From an uncultured Agathobaculum sp. (GTDB taxonomy: Bacteria; Bacillota; Clostridia; Oscillospirales; Butyricicoccaceae), in contig CAKSVR010000044.1 in NCBI GenBank assembly GCA_934504345.1, forward strand, positions 1 to 18,097: 18,097 nt of DNA, given 5' to 3'. Shown in pieces: positions 1-6,825 of this stretch. The stretch's first letter is position 1. Each line of letters starts with the position of its first letter. The translations under genes and the position numbers were made by a program. Under the pieces are notes generated by a model that saw nothing but the letters and a program-made list of their open reading frames with translations, was not told the origin of the DNA and did no database searches.

Positions 1-1
1 T

Positions 2-94
2 CGCCATGTAGCGGGCACGCAGTGGGGCAACAAAAAATATATGAACATGAAGCACTTGGAGACGGCGCTGGACGACGTCTTCATTGCCGGCTGA
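2..94 (+). CDS. C-terminal fragment of an unidentified protein (5' end outside window)
   Basis: An open frame enters at the left edge and runs 30 codons to a TGA at 92-94. The fragment ends in HLETALDDVFIAG. I could not assign a family. The ending is loosely like the LEDVFL tail of some ABC-transporter ATPases, but this is too short to rely on. The coding call rests on the frame being open from the edge and on the stop sitting inside a hairpin, as often happens at operon ends. Another frame here (22-270) also stays open, but it runs through AT-rich intergenic sequence and has no ribosome binding site. Confidence 0.5.
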   Translation, partial: RHVAGTQWGNKKYMNMKHLETALDDVFIAG

Positions 95-108
95 CTTCAT
101 TCAGCCGG
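87..108 (+). terminator. Hairpin overlapping the stop codon of the first gene
   Basis: A perfect 8-bp inverted repeat (CCGGCTGA / TCAGCCGG) with a 6-nt loop includes the stop codon of the upstream gene. It is followed by AGCCTGCAAATAATTTT, not a clean T-run. It could be a weak terminator or a 3'-end stabilising hairpin. A second perfect 7-bp hairpin lies at 176-194 (GCAATAC / GTATTGC), also without a T-tract after it. Nothing else is evident between 109 and 271. Confidence 0.4.
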
Positions 109-271
109 AGCCTGCAAATAATTTTGCGCATAAATCTTGACGGGACCTTGCACTCTGACTTCGTTGTGATTTTTTGCAATACACAAAGTATTGCTGCAAA
201 ACCACGCCTCGTCAGAGCACAAACTTTGCTCGCAAATCATTCGGCGTTGAATGGCACAGGTGCGGCTTAAA

Positions 272-448
272 TTATAATGCACAGCGGGACGGTGTATGAA
301 TCGGTTTTTCCTGCCGCCGGAACAGCGCGGCGCGTTCCTCGAGGGTGGCCGGACGGATATGCGGCTTGCCGCAGTCCGGGCAGACCGGCGGCTGTTCGCT
401 GCCGAAGAATACAAAATGGCAGCCCTTGTTTTCGCAAATGTAGATCAT
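272..448 (-). CDS. Small zinc-ribbon protein (58 aa)
   Basis: The minus-strand frame encodes 58 residues with two cysteine pairs, C5-x4-C10 and C23-P-D-C26-G-K. This is the layout of a four-cysteine zinc ribbon or rubredoxin-like knuckle. The rest is basic and charged (LEERAALFRRQEK), with no signal peptide, so it is probably cytoplasmic. The ATG at 448 is preferred to the GTG at 457 because AGGTG lies six bases upstream of it. Similar zinc-ribbon microproteins of this size are common in Clostridia and mostly uncharacterised. It is divergent from the exporter gene starting at 579. I infer zinc binding only; no partner or function can be read from the sequence. Confidence 0.7.
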   Translation of the reverse strand: MIYICENKGCHFVFFGSEQPPVCPDCGKPHIRPATLEERAALFRRQEKPIHTPSRCAL

Positions 449-514
449 GCGTGTCACCTCTCGTTAGTACTGCTTTCAGTATAGCAGAGCGAAAGTCCGA
501 TAAACCTCTCTTTC

Positions 515-552
515 TTGCAGACCGGCGGGAAGCTATGGTATACTGATACCAT
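515..552 (+). promoter_or_regulatory. Sigma-A promoter with palindrome over the -10 (possible operator)
   Basis: TTGCAG (515-520) and TATACT (539-544) are separated by 18 bp, a good sigma-A promoter for the exporter at 579. The -10 lies inside a perfect interrupted palindrome, ATGGTAT-ACTG-ATACCAT (535-552), placed where a repressor would block RNA polymerase. The promoter call is fairly firm; the operator role is inferred from position and symmetry only. Confidence 0.6.
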
Positions 553-578
553 CAAAAATCTTGTTTAGGAGCATCCAA

Positions 579-1490
579 ATGGGGGAACAAAAGAGTAATC
601 TGTTACGTCAATTATATTTACCGGCGGTTTTGTGCACCGCCCTGTGGGGAAGTGCCGCGCCTTGTGTCAAACGTGGCTATGCGCTGTTTTCCGTTGCGGC
701 GGATGCGCCGTTTTCGCAGCTGGTGTTCGCGGGCTGGCGGTTTGCGCTGGCGGGCCTGCTGGTGCTGCTCGTCACGAGCCTGAAAGGCCGCCGCATCGTG
801 CCTGGGCGCGATGAGATCAAGCCCATCCTGTGCATCAGTCTGTTCCAGAGTATGCTGCAATATGTGTGCTACTATATCGGCCTGAGCGGCACGACAGGCA
901 CCAAGGGCTCGGTGCTCTCCGGTACGCAGACGTTTTTCGCGCTGCTGCTGGCGCATTTTCTTCTGCCGAACGACAAGCTGACCCGGCGGAAAACGCTCGG
1001 CTGCATCTGCGGCTTTGCGGGTGTGCTGGCGCTCGGACTGGGCGGTCTGGACGGCTTCAACCTCGCAGGTGACGGGCTGGTGCTGCTGAGCGCGGTTTCC
1101 GCAGGCGCGGGTGCACTCGTGTCGCGCCTCTTCACGCCCGGCCGCGACCCGATGCTGCTGACCGGCTGGCAGCTGCTCATCGGCGGCTGTTTTCTGCTGA
1201 CGGTCGGCACGCTGGGCGGCGGAGCGCTCGGTACAGTGTCACTGGGCGGCGTGCTGCTGCTCGGCTACATGATCGCGCTGTCGGCGGCGGCGTTCACCAT
1301 CTGGACGGCACTGCTCGGCAAATTTCCGGTGGGCAAGGTCAGCCTGTTCGGCTTTCTCATCCCGGTGTTCGGCACGCTGTTCTCCGCGCTCGTGCTGGGT
1401 GAGGATATCCTCACCGTGCGTAATCTGACCGCGCTCGTGCTGGTCAGCGGCGGTATCGCAGTCGCCAATTCGGCTGCGAAGCAAAAATAA
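579..1490 (+). CDS. EamA/DMT-family transporter
   Basis: This 303-residue, very hydrophobic protein has about ten predicted membrane segments in two repeated halves, the usual size and form of a drug/metabolite transporter (EamA) permease in the cytoplasmic membrane. Typical features are TALWGSAAP in the first segment and a second half with LVSRLFTPGRDP between segments. The substrate cannot be predicted; relatives export amino acids, nucleotides or other small metabolites. The ATG at 579 is chosen over the TTG at 561 because AGGAG (567-571) is spaced correctly for 579 and overlaps the TTG reading. It has its own promoter with an operator-like palindrome, so regulation by a repressor is possible. 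The MBOAT gene follows 39 bases later. Confidence 0.85.
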   Translation: MGEQKSNLLRQLYLPAVLCTALWGSAAPCVKRGYALFSVAADAPFSQLVFAGWRFALAGLLVLLVTSLKGRRIVPGRDEIKPILCISLFQSMLQYVCYYIGLSGTTGTKGSVLSGTQTFFALLLAHFLLPNDKLTRRKTLGCICGFAGVLALGLGGLDGFNLAGDGLVLLSAVSAGAGALVSRLFTPGRDPMLLTGWQLLIGGCFLLTVGTLGGGALGTVSLGGVLLLGYMIALSAAAFTIWTALLGKFPVGKVSLFGFLIPVFGTLFSALVLGEDILTVRNLTALVLVSGGIAVANSAAKQK

Positions 1491-1512
1491 CACCGCAGAG
1501 GAAGCTGCGGTG
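1491..1512 (+). other. Intercistronic hairpin between exporter and MBOAT genes
   Basis: A perfect 8-bp stem (CACCGCAG / CTGCGGTG) with a 6-nt loop starts right after the exporter stop. On the + strand it is followed by CAAAAAGG, so it does not look like an efficient terminator in that direction. It more likely tunes mRNA stability or partial readthrough into the MBOAT gene 18 bases downstream. On the minus strand the stem would be followed by a T-rich stretch, but no minus-strand gene is visible nearby. Confidence 0.45.
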
Positions 1513-1529
1513 CAAAAAGGATAGAAGGT

Positions 1530-2906
1530 ATGGTATTCAGTTCTGCGATTTCGCTGTTTTTCTTTGTTCCGCTCGTGTTTCTGCTCGACCGGAAGCTGCC
1601 CAACACAGATGCGAAGAACACTCTGCTGCTCATCGCAAGTCTGGTGTTCTACTCGTTCGGGCAGGTGTACTATCTGCCGCTGCTGCTCGTTTCCGTAGCG
1701 CTGAACTACGCCTGCGGACGGCTGGCGGCAGGAAAACACGCCAAGCTCGGTGTCGCGCTGGCAGTTGTCGGCGGGATAGGCCTGCTGGCCGTGTTCAAGT
1801 ACGCGGATTTTGCCATCCGCACGATAAACGCGCTGTGCGGCCTCAGCCTGCCGCTGACAAACATCGCGCTGCCCATCGGCATCTCGTTTTTCACCTTTCA
1901 GGGACTTTCCTACGTCATCGACGTTTACCGTGAACCCGAAATGGTTTCGCACTCGTTCCGCAAGGTGCTGCTGTACATCGCGTTCTTTCCGCAGCTCATC
2001 GCGGGCCCGATCGTCAAATACCACGACATCGAGCGGGAGATCGACTCCCGACAGACTGCGCCGCGCGAAACCGCGCTCGGCATCCGCCGGTTCATCTGCG
2101 GCTTGAGCAAAAAGCTGCTGCTCTCGGGTGCGGTCGGCCAGATGGCGGACACCGTGTTCAATCTCCCGGCCGGCGAGATCGGGCTGCTGGCAGGCTGGAC
2201 GGGCGCCGTCTGCTATACGCTGCAAATCTACTTCGATTTTTCGGGTTACAGCGATATGGCTATCGGCCTTGGGCAAATGTTCGGCTTTCACTTCCGTGAA
2301 AACTTCAATTACCCGTACACCGCGACTACGATCAAGGAGTTCTGGCGGCGCTGGCACATTTCGCTTTCCGGCTGGTTTCGCGATTACCTGTATATTCCGC
2401 TCGGCGGCAACCGCAAGGGCAGGGCGCGGACTTGGCTGAATAAATTCCTCGTATTCTTCGCCACCGGCCTGTGGCATGGCGCAAGCTGGAATTTCGTCCT
2501 GTGGGGACTGTGGCACGGTCTGTTCTCCGTGCTGGAGGACTGCGGCGCGATACCGGTGCGTAAGCTCAAGGGCCGTCTGCTCGGACAGGTATACACGCTG
2601 CTCGTGGTCGTTTTGGGCTTTACGCTGTTCCGCGCGGACACACTGGCACAGGCGGGCGCGATGTACGCCGCCATGTTCACCGGCTTCGGCCTGCACTGGC
2701 CGGGCACGGCAGAGGTCTGGGCGCGGTTCACGCCCGCGTTTGCGCTGACCCTGTGCATCGCGCTGGCGCTGTGTACGCCTGTCGCCCGTGAGCACACGCC
2801 GAAGCGCGAGGGCATCACGTTCGCCGCCTCGCTCGGGCTGCTCGTGCTGTGCATGATGTACCTTGCGGCGGGCTCGTTCAATCCGTTCATTTACTTCCGA
2901 TTTTGA
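1530..2906 (+). CDS. MBOAT-family membrane-bound O-acyltransferase (AlgI/PatA/DltB-like)
   Basis: The 458-residue polytopic membrane protein matches the MBOAT family in length and motifs. FRDYLYIPLGGNRKG lies at about 283-297, and LWHGASWNF contains His316, the conserved active-site histidine. The upstream motif FKEFWRRWHISLS-type is present as IKEFWRRWHISLSGWF. Family members move acyl groups, usually acetyl, across the membrane to extracellular polysaccharides, peptidoglycan or teichoic acids. The start at ATG 1530 has GAAGGT just upstream. The next gene, eight bases later, encodes a DHHW/AlgJ-like protein, the usual partner, so the pair probably O-acetylates an exported surface glycan. The glycan is unknown. 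DltB is less likely because no dltA, dltC or dltD genes are adjacent. Confidence 0.93.
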   Translation: MVFSSAISLFFFVPLVFLLDRKLPNTDAKNTLLLIASLVFYSFGQVYYLPLLLVSVALNYACGRLAAGKHAKLGVALAVVGGIGLLAVFKYADFAIRTINALCGLSLPLTNIALPIGISFFTFQGLSYVIDVYREPEMVSHSFRKVLLYIAFFPQLIAGPIVKYHDIEREIDSRQTAPRETALGIRRFICGLSKKLLLSGAVGQMADTVFNLPAGEIGLLAGWTGAVCYTLQIYFDFSGYSDMAIGLGQMFGFHFRENFNYPYTATTIKEFWRRWHISLSGWFRDYLYIPLGGNRKGRARTWLNKFLVFFATGLWHGASWNFVLWGLWHGLFSVLEDCGAIPVRKLKGRLLGQVYTLLVVVLGFTLFRADTLAQAGAMYAAMFTGFGLHWPGTAEVWARFTPAFALTLCIALALCTPVAREHTPKREGITFAASLGLLVLCMMYLAAGSFNPFIYFRF

Positions 2907-2914
2907 GGTGAAAT

Positions 2915-3973
2915 ATGAAATATAAATGGTTTACGGCGGCATTCCTGCTGCTGTGCCTGCTCCCGGCGGCGGGAATGCTCGTGCTGCCTGAACAGCAGGC
3001 GGCGGGCAACGAGCACCTCACGGCGAAGCCGCGCCTGTGGAGCGAACAGACCGGCTGGAACGCAGAGTTCCTCGGGGACTTGACCGACTACGTTGCCGAC
3101 CACTTCGGCTTTCGGCAGGAGCTCGTCACCGCGAATGCGGCCTTGCAGACCGGGCTGCTGTGTACCTCGCCCGCCGAGGATGTCATCTACGGTACGGACG
3201 GCTGGCTGTACTACGCCAAAACGCTGGACGATTATCAGAATCACGCCACGCTGACCGATGAGCAGGCGCAGCAGCTCGCGCAGACGGTAAAGCAGATGCA
3301 GGACTACTGCGAAGCACGCGGCGCGCGGTTCTTGTTCACCATCGCGCCGAACAAGAACTCGCTCTATCCGGAGCATATGCCCGCCCGCTATCTGACCGAG
3401 GAGGCGGGCGGCAATTACGAGCGCGTGCTGCCGTATCTCGAGCAGGCGGGCGTGAACTACGCCGATCTGTTCTCGGTGTTCCGCGCACACGCGAATGTGC
3501 TGTACTATAAGACGGATTCGCACTGGACGAGGCGCGGTGCGGCGCTGGCGCACGATCACCTGATGAGCACGCTCGGCCTGCCGCACACGAGCTTCACCGA
3601 CCGCAGCTACACGACCGAGAATACGCATCGCGGCGACCTTTATCAAATGCTGTATCCCAAGGGCACGCAGCGCGAGGAAACACAGGTGTACGAAACGACA
3701 TTCTCGTATGTTAATCCGCCGCGCTCGGAGGAGGACATCCTCATGCAGACCATGCAGGAGAACGCGCCGAACGGCCGTCTGCTGCTGTGCCGCGACTCGT
3801 TCGGCAATGCGCTGCACCCGTTTCTCGCGGAGGATTTCCGCGAGGCGACCATTACCCGGCAGATGCCGTATCGGCTCGAGCAGGTGCAGACGGGCGATAC
3901 CGTCATTGTCGAGATCGTCGAGCGAAATCTGCCGAATATTTTGAAATATCCGCCGGAGCTCGGGAACAAATAG
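2915..3973 (+). CDS. DHHW/AlgX-AlgJ-like SGNH-fold O-acetylation protein
   Basis: The 352-residue protein begins with a basic-hydrophobic signal anchor (KYKWFTAAFLLLCLLPAAG), placing the rest outside the membrane. It carries the family signatures: TDSHW with Asp201-x-His203, and CRDSFGN with Ser295. Together these make the Asp-His-Ser set of AlgJ/AlgX-type SGNH-like proteins. Such proteins take acetyl groups delivered by an MBOAT partner and place them on extracellular polysaccharide. The start ATG 2915 has GAGGTG overlapping the MBOAT stop, so the two genes are probably translationally linked. The protein ends YPPELGNK, the usual size for Firmicute members. The acceptor polymer cannot be determined. 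Confidence 0.88.
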   Translation: MKYKWFTAAFLLLCLLPAAGMLVLPEQQAAGNEHLTAKPRLWSEQTGWNAEFLGDLTDYVADHFGFRQELVTANAALQTGLLCTSPAEDVIYGTDGWLYYAKTLDDYQNHATLTDEQAQQLAQTVKQMQDYCEARGARFLFTIAPNKNSLYPEHMPARYLTEEAGGNYERVLPYLEQAGVNYADLFSVFRAHANVLYYKTDSHWTRRGAALAHDHLMSTLGLPHTSFTDRSYTTENTHRGDLYQMLYPKGTQREETQVYETTFSYVNPPRSEEDILMQTMQENAPNGRLLLCRDSFGNALHPFLAEDFREATITRQMPYRLEQVQTGDTVIVEIVERNLPNILKYPPELGNK

Positions 3974-4025
3974 CGAACAAGGCTCGTCTAAGAGAATACA
4001 AATAGAAATCATGGAGGATGAACAT

Positions 4026-4667
4026 ATGAAAAAGCTGACAGCGCTGCTGCTGGCTCTGCTGCTGTGCTTCGGCCTTGCGGCGTGCGGCGGCGATACCGCA
4101 GGAGAGGACACCAAGGACGACCAGCAGACGGTCGAAACCGGCAAGACCGAGGATAAAACGGACAAGACTGCGACCGAGGATAAGTCCGACGAGGAAAACA
4201 AGGATGCAGCGGCGGAGGACAAGCCCGCCGACAGCAAGACGGAGGACAACACGGCGGCGGACGGCAAATCGGATGCAGCCGCGCCCGCACAGACCAAGCC
4301 TGTGACGAACACCTCGAACGCGGCTTCCACCAAGCCGAGCGCGAGCACCAGCGCACCGGTCTCCAAGCCCGCCGCAAGCACACCGGCGGCCTCTCAGCCG
4401 AGCTCGAGCACGAATACACCGTCCTCCAATACGCCTGCGCCCGCGCCGGAAACCAAGCCTGAACCGGCCAAGCCGACCGCCTCGCAGGCAAGCGGCTATG
4501 TCGGCTCGTCTGCATCCGCGCTGGAGAGCGCTCTCGGCGCACCGAGCTCCAAGAGCTATTCGCCCAGCTGCATGGGCGACGGCGAGGACGGCATTTGGAC
4601 ATACGATGGCTTCACCGTGTACACCTACCGCGAAAACGGAACGGAAACCGTGGAAGCCGTACAATAA
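4026..4667 (+). CDS. Low-complexity lipoprotein with small conserved C-terminal domain
   Basis: The 213-residue product has a lipoprotein signal peptide ending in the lipobox LAAC (Cys near residue 21), so it should be anchored on the outer face of the membrane. A Lys/Asp/Glu-rich stretch follows to about residue 85, then an Ala/Pro/Ser/Thr-rich linker to about 155, which looks like a disordered wall-spanning spacer. A compact C-terminal domain follows, with LESALGAPSS, a single Cys, GIWTYDGFTVYTY and GTETV. This resembles short beta domains found at the end of other Firmicute lipoproteins. ATG 4026 is used because GGAGG (4013-4017) is eight bases before it. It follows the O-acetylation pair and ends at a strong terminator, so a cell-surface role is likely. 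Confidence 0.8.
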   Translation: MKKLTALLLALLLCFGLAACGGDTAGEDTKDDQQTVETGKTEDKTDKTATEDKSDEENKDAAAEDKPADSKTEDNTAADGKSDAAAPAQTKPVTNTSNAASTKPSASTSAPVSKPAASTPAASQPSSSTNTPSSNTPAPAPETKPEPAKPTASQASGYVGSSASALESALGAPSSKSYSPSCMGDGEDGIWTYDGFTVYTYRENGTETVEAVQ

Positions 4668-4723
4668 CAGGTAGGAGTTTTCAAGAGTGGAGAGTGAAGA
4701 TTGAAGAGTGGAGATTATACAGA

Positions 4724-4748
4724 GGGCGGCCGATGGCCGCCCTTTTTT
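4724..4748 (+). terminator. Rho-independent terminator of the exporter-to-lipoprotein block
   Basis: A perfect 8-bp GC stem (GGGCGGCC / GGCCGCCC) with a GAT loop is followed directly by six T residues. It lies 57 bases after the lipoprotein stop and is a textbook intrinsic terminator. Confidence 0.92.
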
Positions 4749-4770
4749 GGCGTTGTTTTAGATACGGAAA

Positions 4771-4800
4771 AGGAGTGGAGAATCTTCACTCTCCACTCCT
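4771..4800 (-). terminator. Terminator-like hairpin for the minus-strand acetyltransferase operon
   Basis: A perfect 11-bp stem (AGGAGTGGAGA / TCTCCACTCCT) with an 8-nt loop lies 16 bases beyond the minus-strand stop. Read on the minus strand it ends in CCTTTTCC, a short T-run. With the + strand terminator at 4724-4748 it separates two converging transcription units. It is built from the local repeat sequence. Confidence 0.55.
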
Positions 4801-4815
4801 CACTCTTCACTCTTA

Positions 4816-5397
4816 TTACAGGATTCTTCGCTGGGGCTTCGCCGCGATCTGCTTAACCGGCTTGCACGGCACGCCGACAGCCAGCATTCCTGCCGGAATA
4901 TCCTTTGTCACCACGCTGCCCGCGCCGATGACTGCGTTATCGCCGATCGTAACGCCCGGACAGATCTGCACGCCCATGCCGATCCACACGTTGCTGCCGA
5001 TGGTAATGGGCTTGGCGTATTCGAGGCCCGCATTGCGCTGGGGCACATCGAGCGGATGGCCGGCGGTCGAGATACAGCAGTTCGGCCCGATGAACACATG
5101 GTCGCCGATGGCAACAGGCGCACCGTCGAGTATCACAAGGTTATGGTTGGCGTAAAAACCCTTGCCGACACGGATATTGCTGCCGTAATCGACAAAAAAC
5201 GGCGGCTCGATCACAATATCCGGGCCGCAGGTGTCCAAAAGCGTGTGCAGGAGCGCGGTTTTCTCCTCTTTCTGCGCCGAGCGCAGCGCGTTGTAGTCCA
5301 TGCACAGATCCTTTGCCTGTGCGCGTGCCTCGATGAGCTGCGGATCGTGATTCGCATCGTACAGCATACCGGAGGCGGCTTTTTCGAGTTCGGTCAT
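4816..5397 (-). CDS. Sugar O-acetyltransferase (maltose/galactoside/NodL-type hexapeptide transferase)
   Basis: The 193-residue protein is full length for the Maa/LacA/NodL family. The N-terminal helical cap (MTELEKAASGMLYDANHDPQ) is the typical Mac domain. From about residue 60 the left-handed beta-helix repeats follow (IRVGKG, VAIGDHVFIGPN, ITIGSNVWIGMG, VTIGDNAVIGAGSVV). His114 in STAGHPLD matches the catalytic histidine of this family. It would transfer acetyl from acetyl-CoA to a sugar or similar hydroxyl in the cytoplasm; the acceptor is not predictable. AAGGAG lies eight bases before the ATG at 5397 and overlaps the stop of the upstream small gene, so the two are co-translated. A hairpin terminator follows at 4771-4800. 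Confidence 0.92.
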   Translation of the reverse strand: MTELEKAASGMLYDANHDPQLIEARAQAKDLCMDYNALRSAQKEEKTALLHTLLDTCGPDIVIEPPFFVDYGSNIRVGKGFYANHNLVILDGAPVAIGDHVFIGPNCCISTAGHPLDVPQRNAGLEYAKPITIGSNVWIGMGVQICPGVTIGDNAVIGAGSVVTKDIPAGMLAVGVPCKPVKQIAAKPQRRIL

Positions 5398-5409
5398 TGG
5401 TTTCTCTCC

Positions 5410-5583
5410 TTAGTTCTGGTGGCGCACCAGCTCGTAATCATCGCCCGAGCGATAGTACGGGCAGGATTTTCCGGTCTGCATCAGCCGGTAAAATTCGTCC
5501 TCATCGAGATACGCCTCGCAGACGTATTCGTCCATTTCGTCGTCGTATACGTTGTAGGCGCAGTCCTCACAGGTTCCGGTCAT
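5410..5583 (-). CDS. DUF6472-like small cysteine/acid-rich protein (57 aa)
   Basis: This short minus-strand gene encodes 57 residues starting MTGTCEDCAYNVYDDE and ending DDYELVRHQN. The four cysteines (C5, C8, C22, C41) and the blocks CEDCAYNVYD, YVCEAYLDEDE and SCPYYRSGDDYELV match my memory of a widespread clostridial family of about 55-60 residues, DUF6472. That assignment is recall, not a search. The cysteine spacing suggests a small metal-binding fold. AGGGTG precedes the ATG at 5583, and a consensus promoter lies upstream. Its stop overlaps the ribosome binding site of the O-acetyltransferase, so the two form an operon. The function is unknown. Confidence 0.85.
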   Translation of the reverse strand: MTGTCEDCAYNVYDDEMDEYVCEAYLDEDEFYRLMQTGKSCPYYRSGDDYELVRHQN

Positions 5584-5618
5584 ACAGCGTTCACCCTTTC
5601 TTGTCGTGTCTGCTTCTT

Positions 5619-5647
5619 AGCATAGCACAAAATGCGGAAAAGTGCAA
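5619..5647 (-). promoter_or_regulatory. Sigma-A promoter for the minus-strand operon
   Basis: On the minus strand TTGCAC (5647-5642) and TATGCT (5624-5619) are separated by exactly 17 bp. The -10 is 35 bases upstream of the small-protein ATG. This is a strong match to the housekeeping promoter consensus. Confidence 0.8.
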
Positions 5648-5661
5648 TCAGACACAACTGC

Positions 5662-5700
5662 GAAGCGTGAAGAGCGGGGAGTTGAGAGTCAAGAGAACAC
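5662..5700. repeat. Degenerate GAGTGAAGAGTG-type repeat
   Basis: The stretch containing GCGTGAAGAGCGGGGAGTTG and GAGAGTCAAGAG resembles the purine-rich repeat at 4685-4815. It lies between the minus-strand operon and the FAH-family gene, so that operon has related repeats on both sides. The similarity is low-complexity and could be coincidental. Confidence 0.35.
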
Positions 5701-5746
5701 AGCGGGTTTCCGCTAAATAATCTCTCCAATCTTTACAAAAAACTGC

Positions 5747-5775
5747 TTTCGATTTTGTGCAGATCGTGCTATGAT
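5747..5775 (+). promoter_or_regulatory. Probable promoter of the FAH-family gene
   Basis: TATGAT (5770-5775) is a good -10 element 33 bases before the ATG. The -35 at 17 bp spacing, TTTCGA (5747-5752), is weak. Confidence 0.55.
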
Positions 5776-5808
5776 AAAAGAGCAAAATACTCAGGAGCGT
5801 GACCCAAT

Positions 5809-6699
5809 ATGAAACTGTATACTTATCAAAAGGGCGACGGCATGGACCGCATCGGCGTGGAGCTGCCCGACTGGCGCGGCCTGCTTTACCCGATCGAAGC
5901 GTTCGGCCTGTCCTTTACCGATATGAACGACCTGATCCGCCGCGTGACACCGGCTCAGCTGGCGCGGATGTCGGATGCCGAGCGGGCGACCGAGGCACCG
6001 GCGCTTCGTCTGGACAGCGTAAAGCTGCGTGCGCCCATCCCGCAGCCTGAGCAGGACGTTATCTGCCTCGGTATCAACTACGCCGATCATGCGGTGGAAT
6101 CCAGCCGTTTTGACGAAAAAGCGTTCAAGGTGGACCGCAAAAAGGCGACCTACTTCAGCAAGCGTGTCAACGAGGCCACCGGTTCGGGCGATCCCATCCC
6201 GGCGTATGAGGGACTGGTGGACAGTCTGGATTATGAGTCCGAGCTAGGCGTTATCCTCGGCAAGACCTGCAAGAACGTCAGCGAATCCGAGGCCAAGAAC
6301 TGCGTGTTCGGCTATACCATCATCAACGACGTTTCTGCCCGCAATTTGCAGACCGAGCATAATCAGTGGTACTTCGGCAAATCGCTGGACGGCTTTACGC
6401 CCATAGGCCCGTGCATCGTCACGGCGGACGAGTTCGCGTTCCCGCCCGCGCTGAATATCAGCTCCTCTGTCAACGGCGAGGTGCGCCAGAACAGCAACAC
6501 GAACTGCCTTATCCACAGCATCCCGGAGATCATTTCCGAGCTGTCGCGCGGCATCACGCTGCGCGCCGGCACCATCATCGCGACCGGCACACCGGCCGGT
6601 GTCGGCATGGGCATGATGCCGCCGCATTTCCTCAAAAAGGGCGACATCGTCACCTGTGAGATCGAGGGCATCGGCAAGCTGACCAATCGAGTTGAATAA
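5809..6699 (+). CDS. Fumarylacetoacetate hydrolase (FAH)-family protein
   Basis: The 296-residue enzyme has the usual two-part layout: a variable N-terminal domain to about residue 80, then the FAH catalytic domain. Seen motifs are VICLGINYADHA, YESELGVILG with the metal ligands Glu143 and Glu145, NDVSAR with Asp174, KSLDGFTPIGP, and TGTPAGVGMG near the C-terminus. These are complete, so it should be an active divalent-metal hydrolase, hydratase or decarboxylase acting on a 2-oxo or 2,4-dioxo acid, such as an acylpyruvate. The exact substrate is not predictable, since annotations in this family vary among fumarylpyruvate hydrolase, 2-keto-4-pentenoate hydratase and oxaloacetate decarboxylase. 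AGGAG precedes ATG 5809 by about eleven bases. It stands alone between its own promoter and terminator. Confidence 0.88.
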   Translation: MKLYTYQKGDGMDRIGVELPDWRGLLYPIEAFGLSFTDMNDLIRRVTPAQLARMSDAERATEAPALRLDSVKLRAPIPQPEQDVICLGINYADHAVESSRFDEKAFKVDRKKATYFSKRVNEATGSGDPIPAYEGLVDSLDYESELGVILGKTCKNVSESEAKNCVFGYTIINDVSARNLQTEHNQWYFGKSLDGFTPIGPCIVTADEFAFPPALNISSSVNGEVRQNSNTNCLIHSIPEIISELSRGITLRAGTIIATGTPAGVGMGMMPPHFLKKGDIVTCEIEGIGKLTNRVE

Positions 6700-6705
6700 T
6701 CCTTT

Positions 6706-6737
6706 GCACCCTGTCCTGCGGATGGGGTGCTTCTTTT
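6706..6737 (+). terminator. Rho-independent terminator of the FAH-family gene
   Basis: GCACCCTGTCC pairs with GGATGGGGTGC through 11 positions (two G-T wobbles) around a TGC loop, followed by TTCTTTT. It begins six bases after the stop codon. Confidence 0.85.
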
Positions 6738-6825
6738 GCTGATGCGGCAGCCGTTTTCCGGGGCACGCGAGGCGCGTGAGCGCTGCGCCGCAGCCGGGCG
6801 GGGGATTTCGCCGTCTGCGGACGGC

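Larger units (their letters stand above)
4685..4815. repeat. GAGTGAAGAGTG-type repeat with inverted arms around a terminator
   Basis: The left arm (4685-4702, GAGTGGAGAGTGAAGATT) is repeated exactly in reverse complement at 4781-4798. Further degenerate copies of GAGTGAAGAGTGGAG fill 4703-4713 and 4799-4814. The + strand terminator lies between the arms. Purine-rich repeats of this kind are scattered in intergenic regions of many clostridial genomes and often give spurious ORFs. A related degenerate stretch lies at 5662-5700. It looks like a small mobile or amplified non-coding repeat, though mobility is not shown here. Confidence 0.65.

Noticed and set aside
1239..2795. Long minus-strand open frame (518 codons) opposite the exporter and MBOAT genes
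   Set aside because: It is a shadow of GC-rich coding sequence: Gln/Arg/Glu-rich with no domains, and it overlaps two clearly identified + strand genes.
2891..4381. Minus-strand open frame opposite the DHHW gene and lipoprotein
   Set aside because: Its Ser/Ala/Leu repeats are the reverse reading of the lipoprotein linker; it shows no independent coding signal.
4595..5155. 186-codon + strand open frame across the terminator and opposite the acetyltransferase
   Set aside because: It contains the LHSPLLTLHS-type peptide produced by the GAGTGAAGAGTG repeat and crosses a terminator; not credible as a gene.
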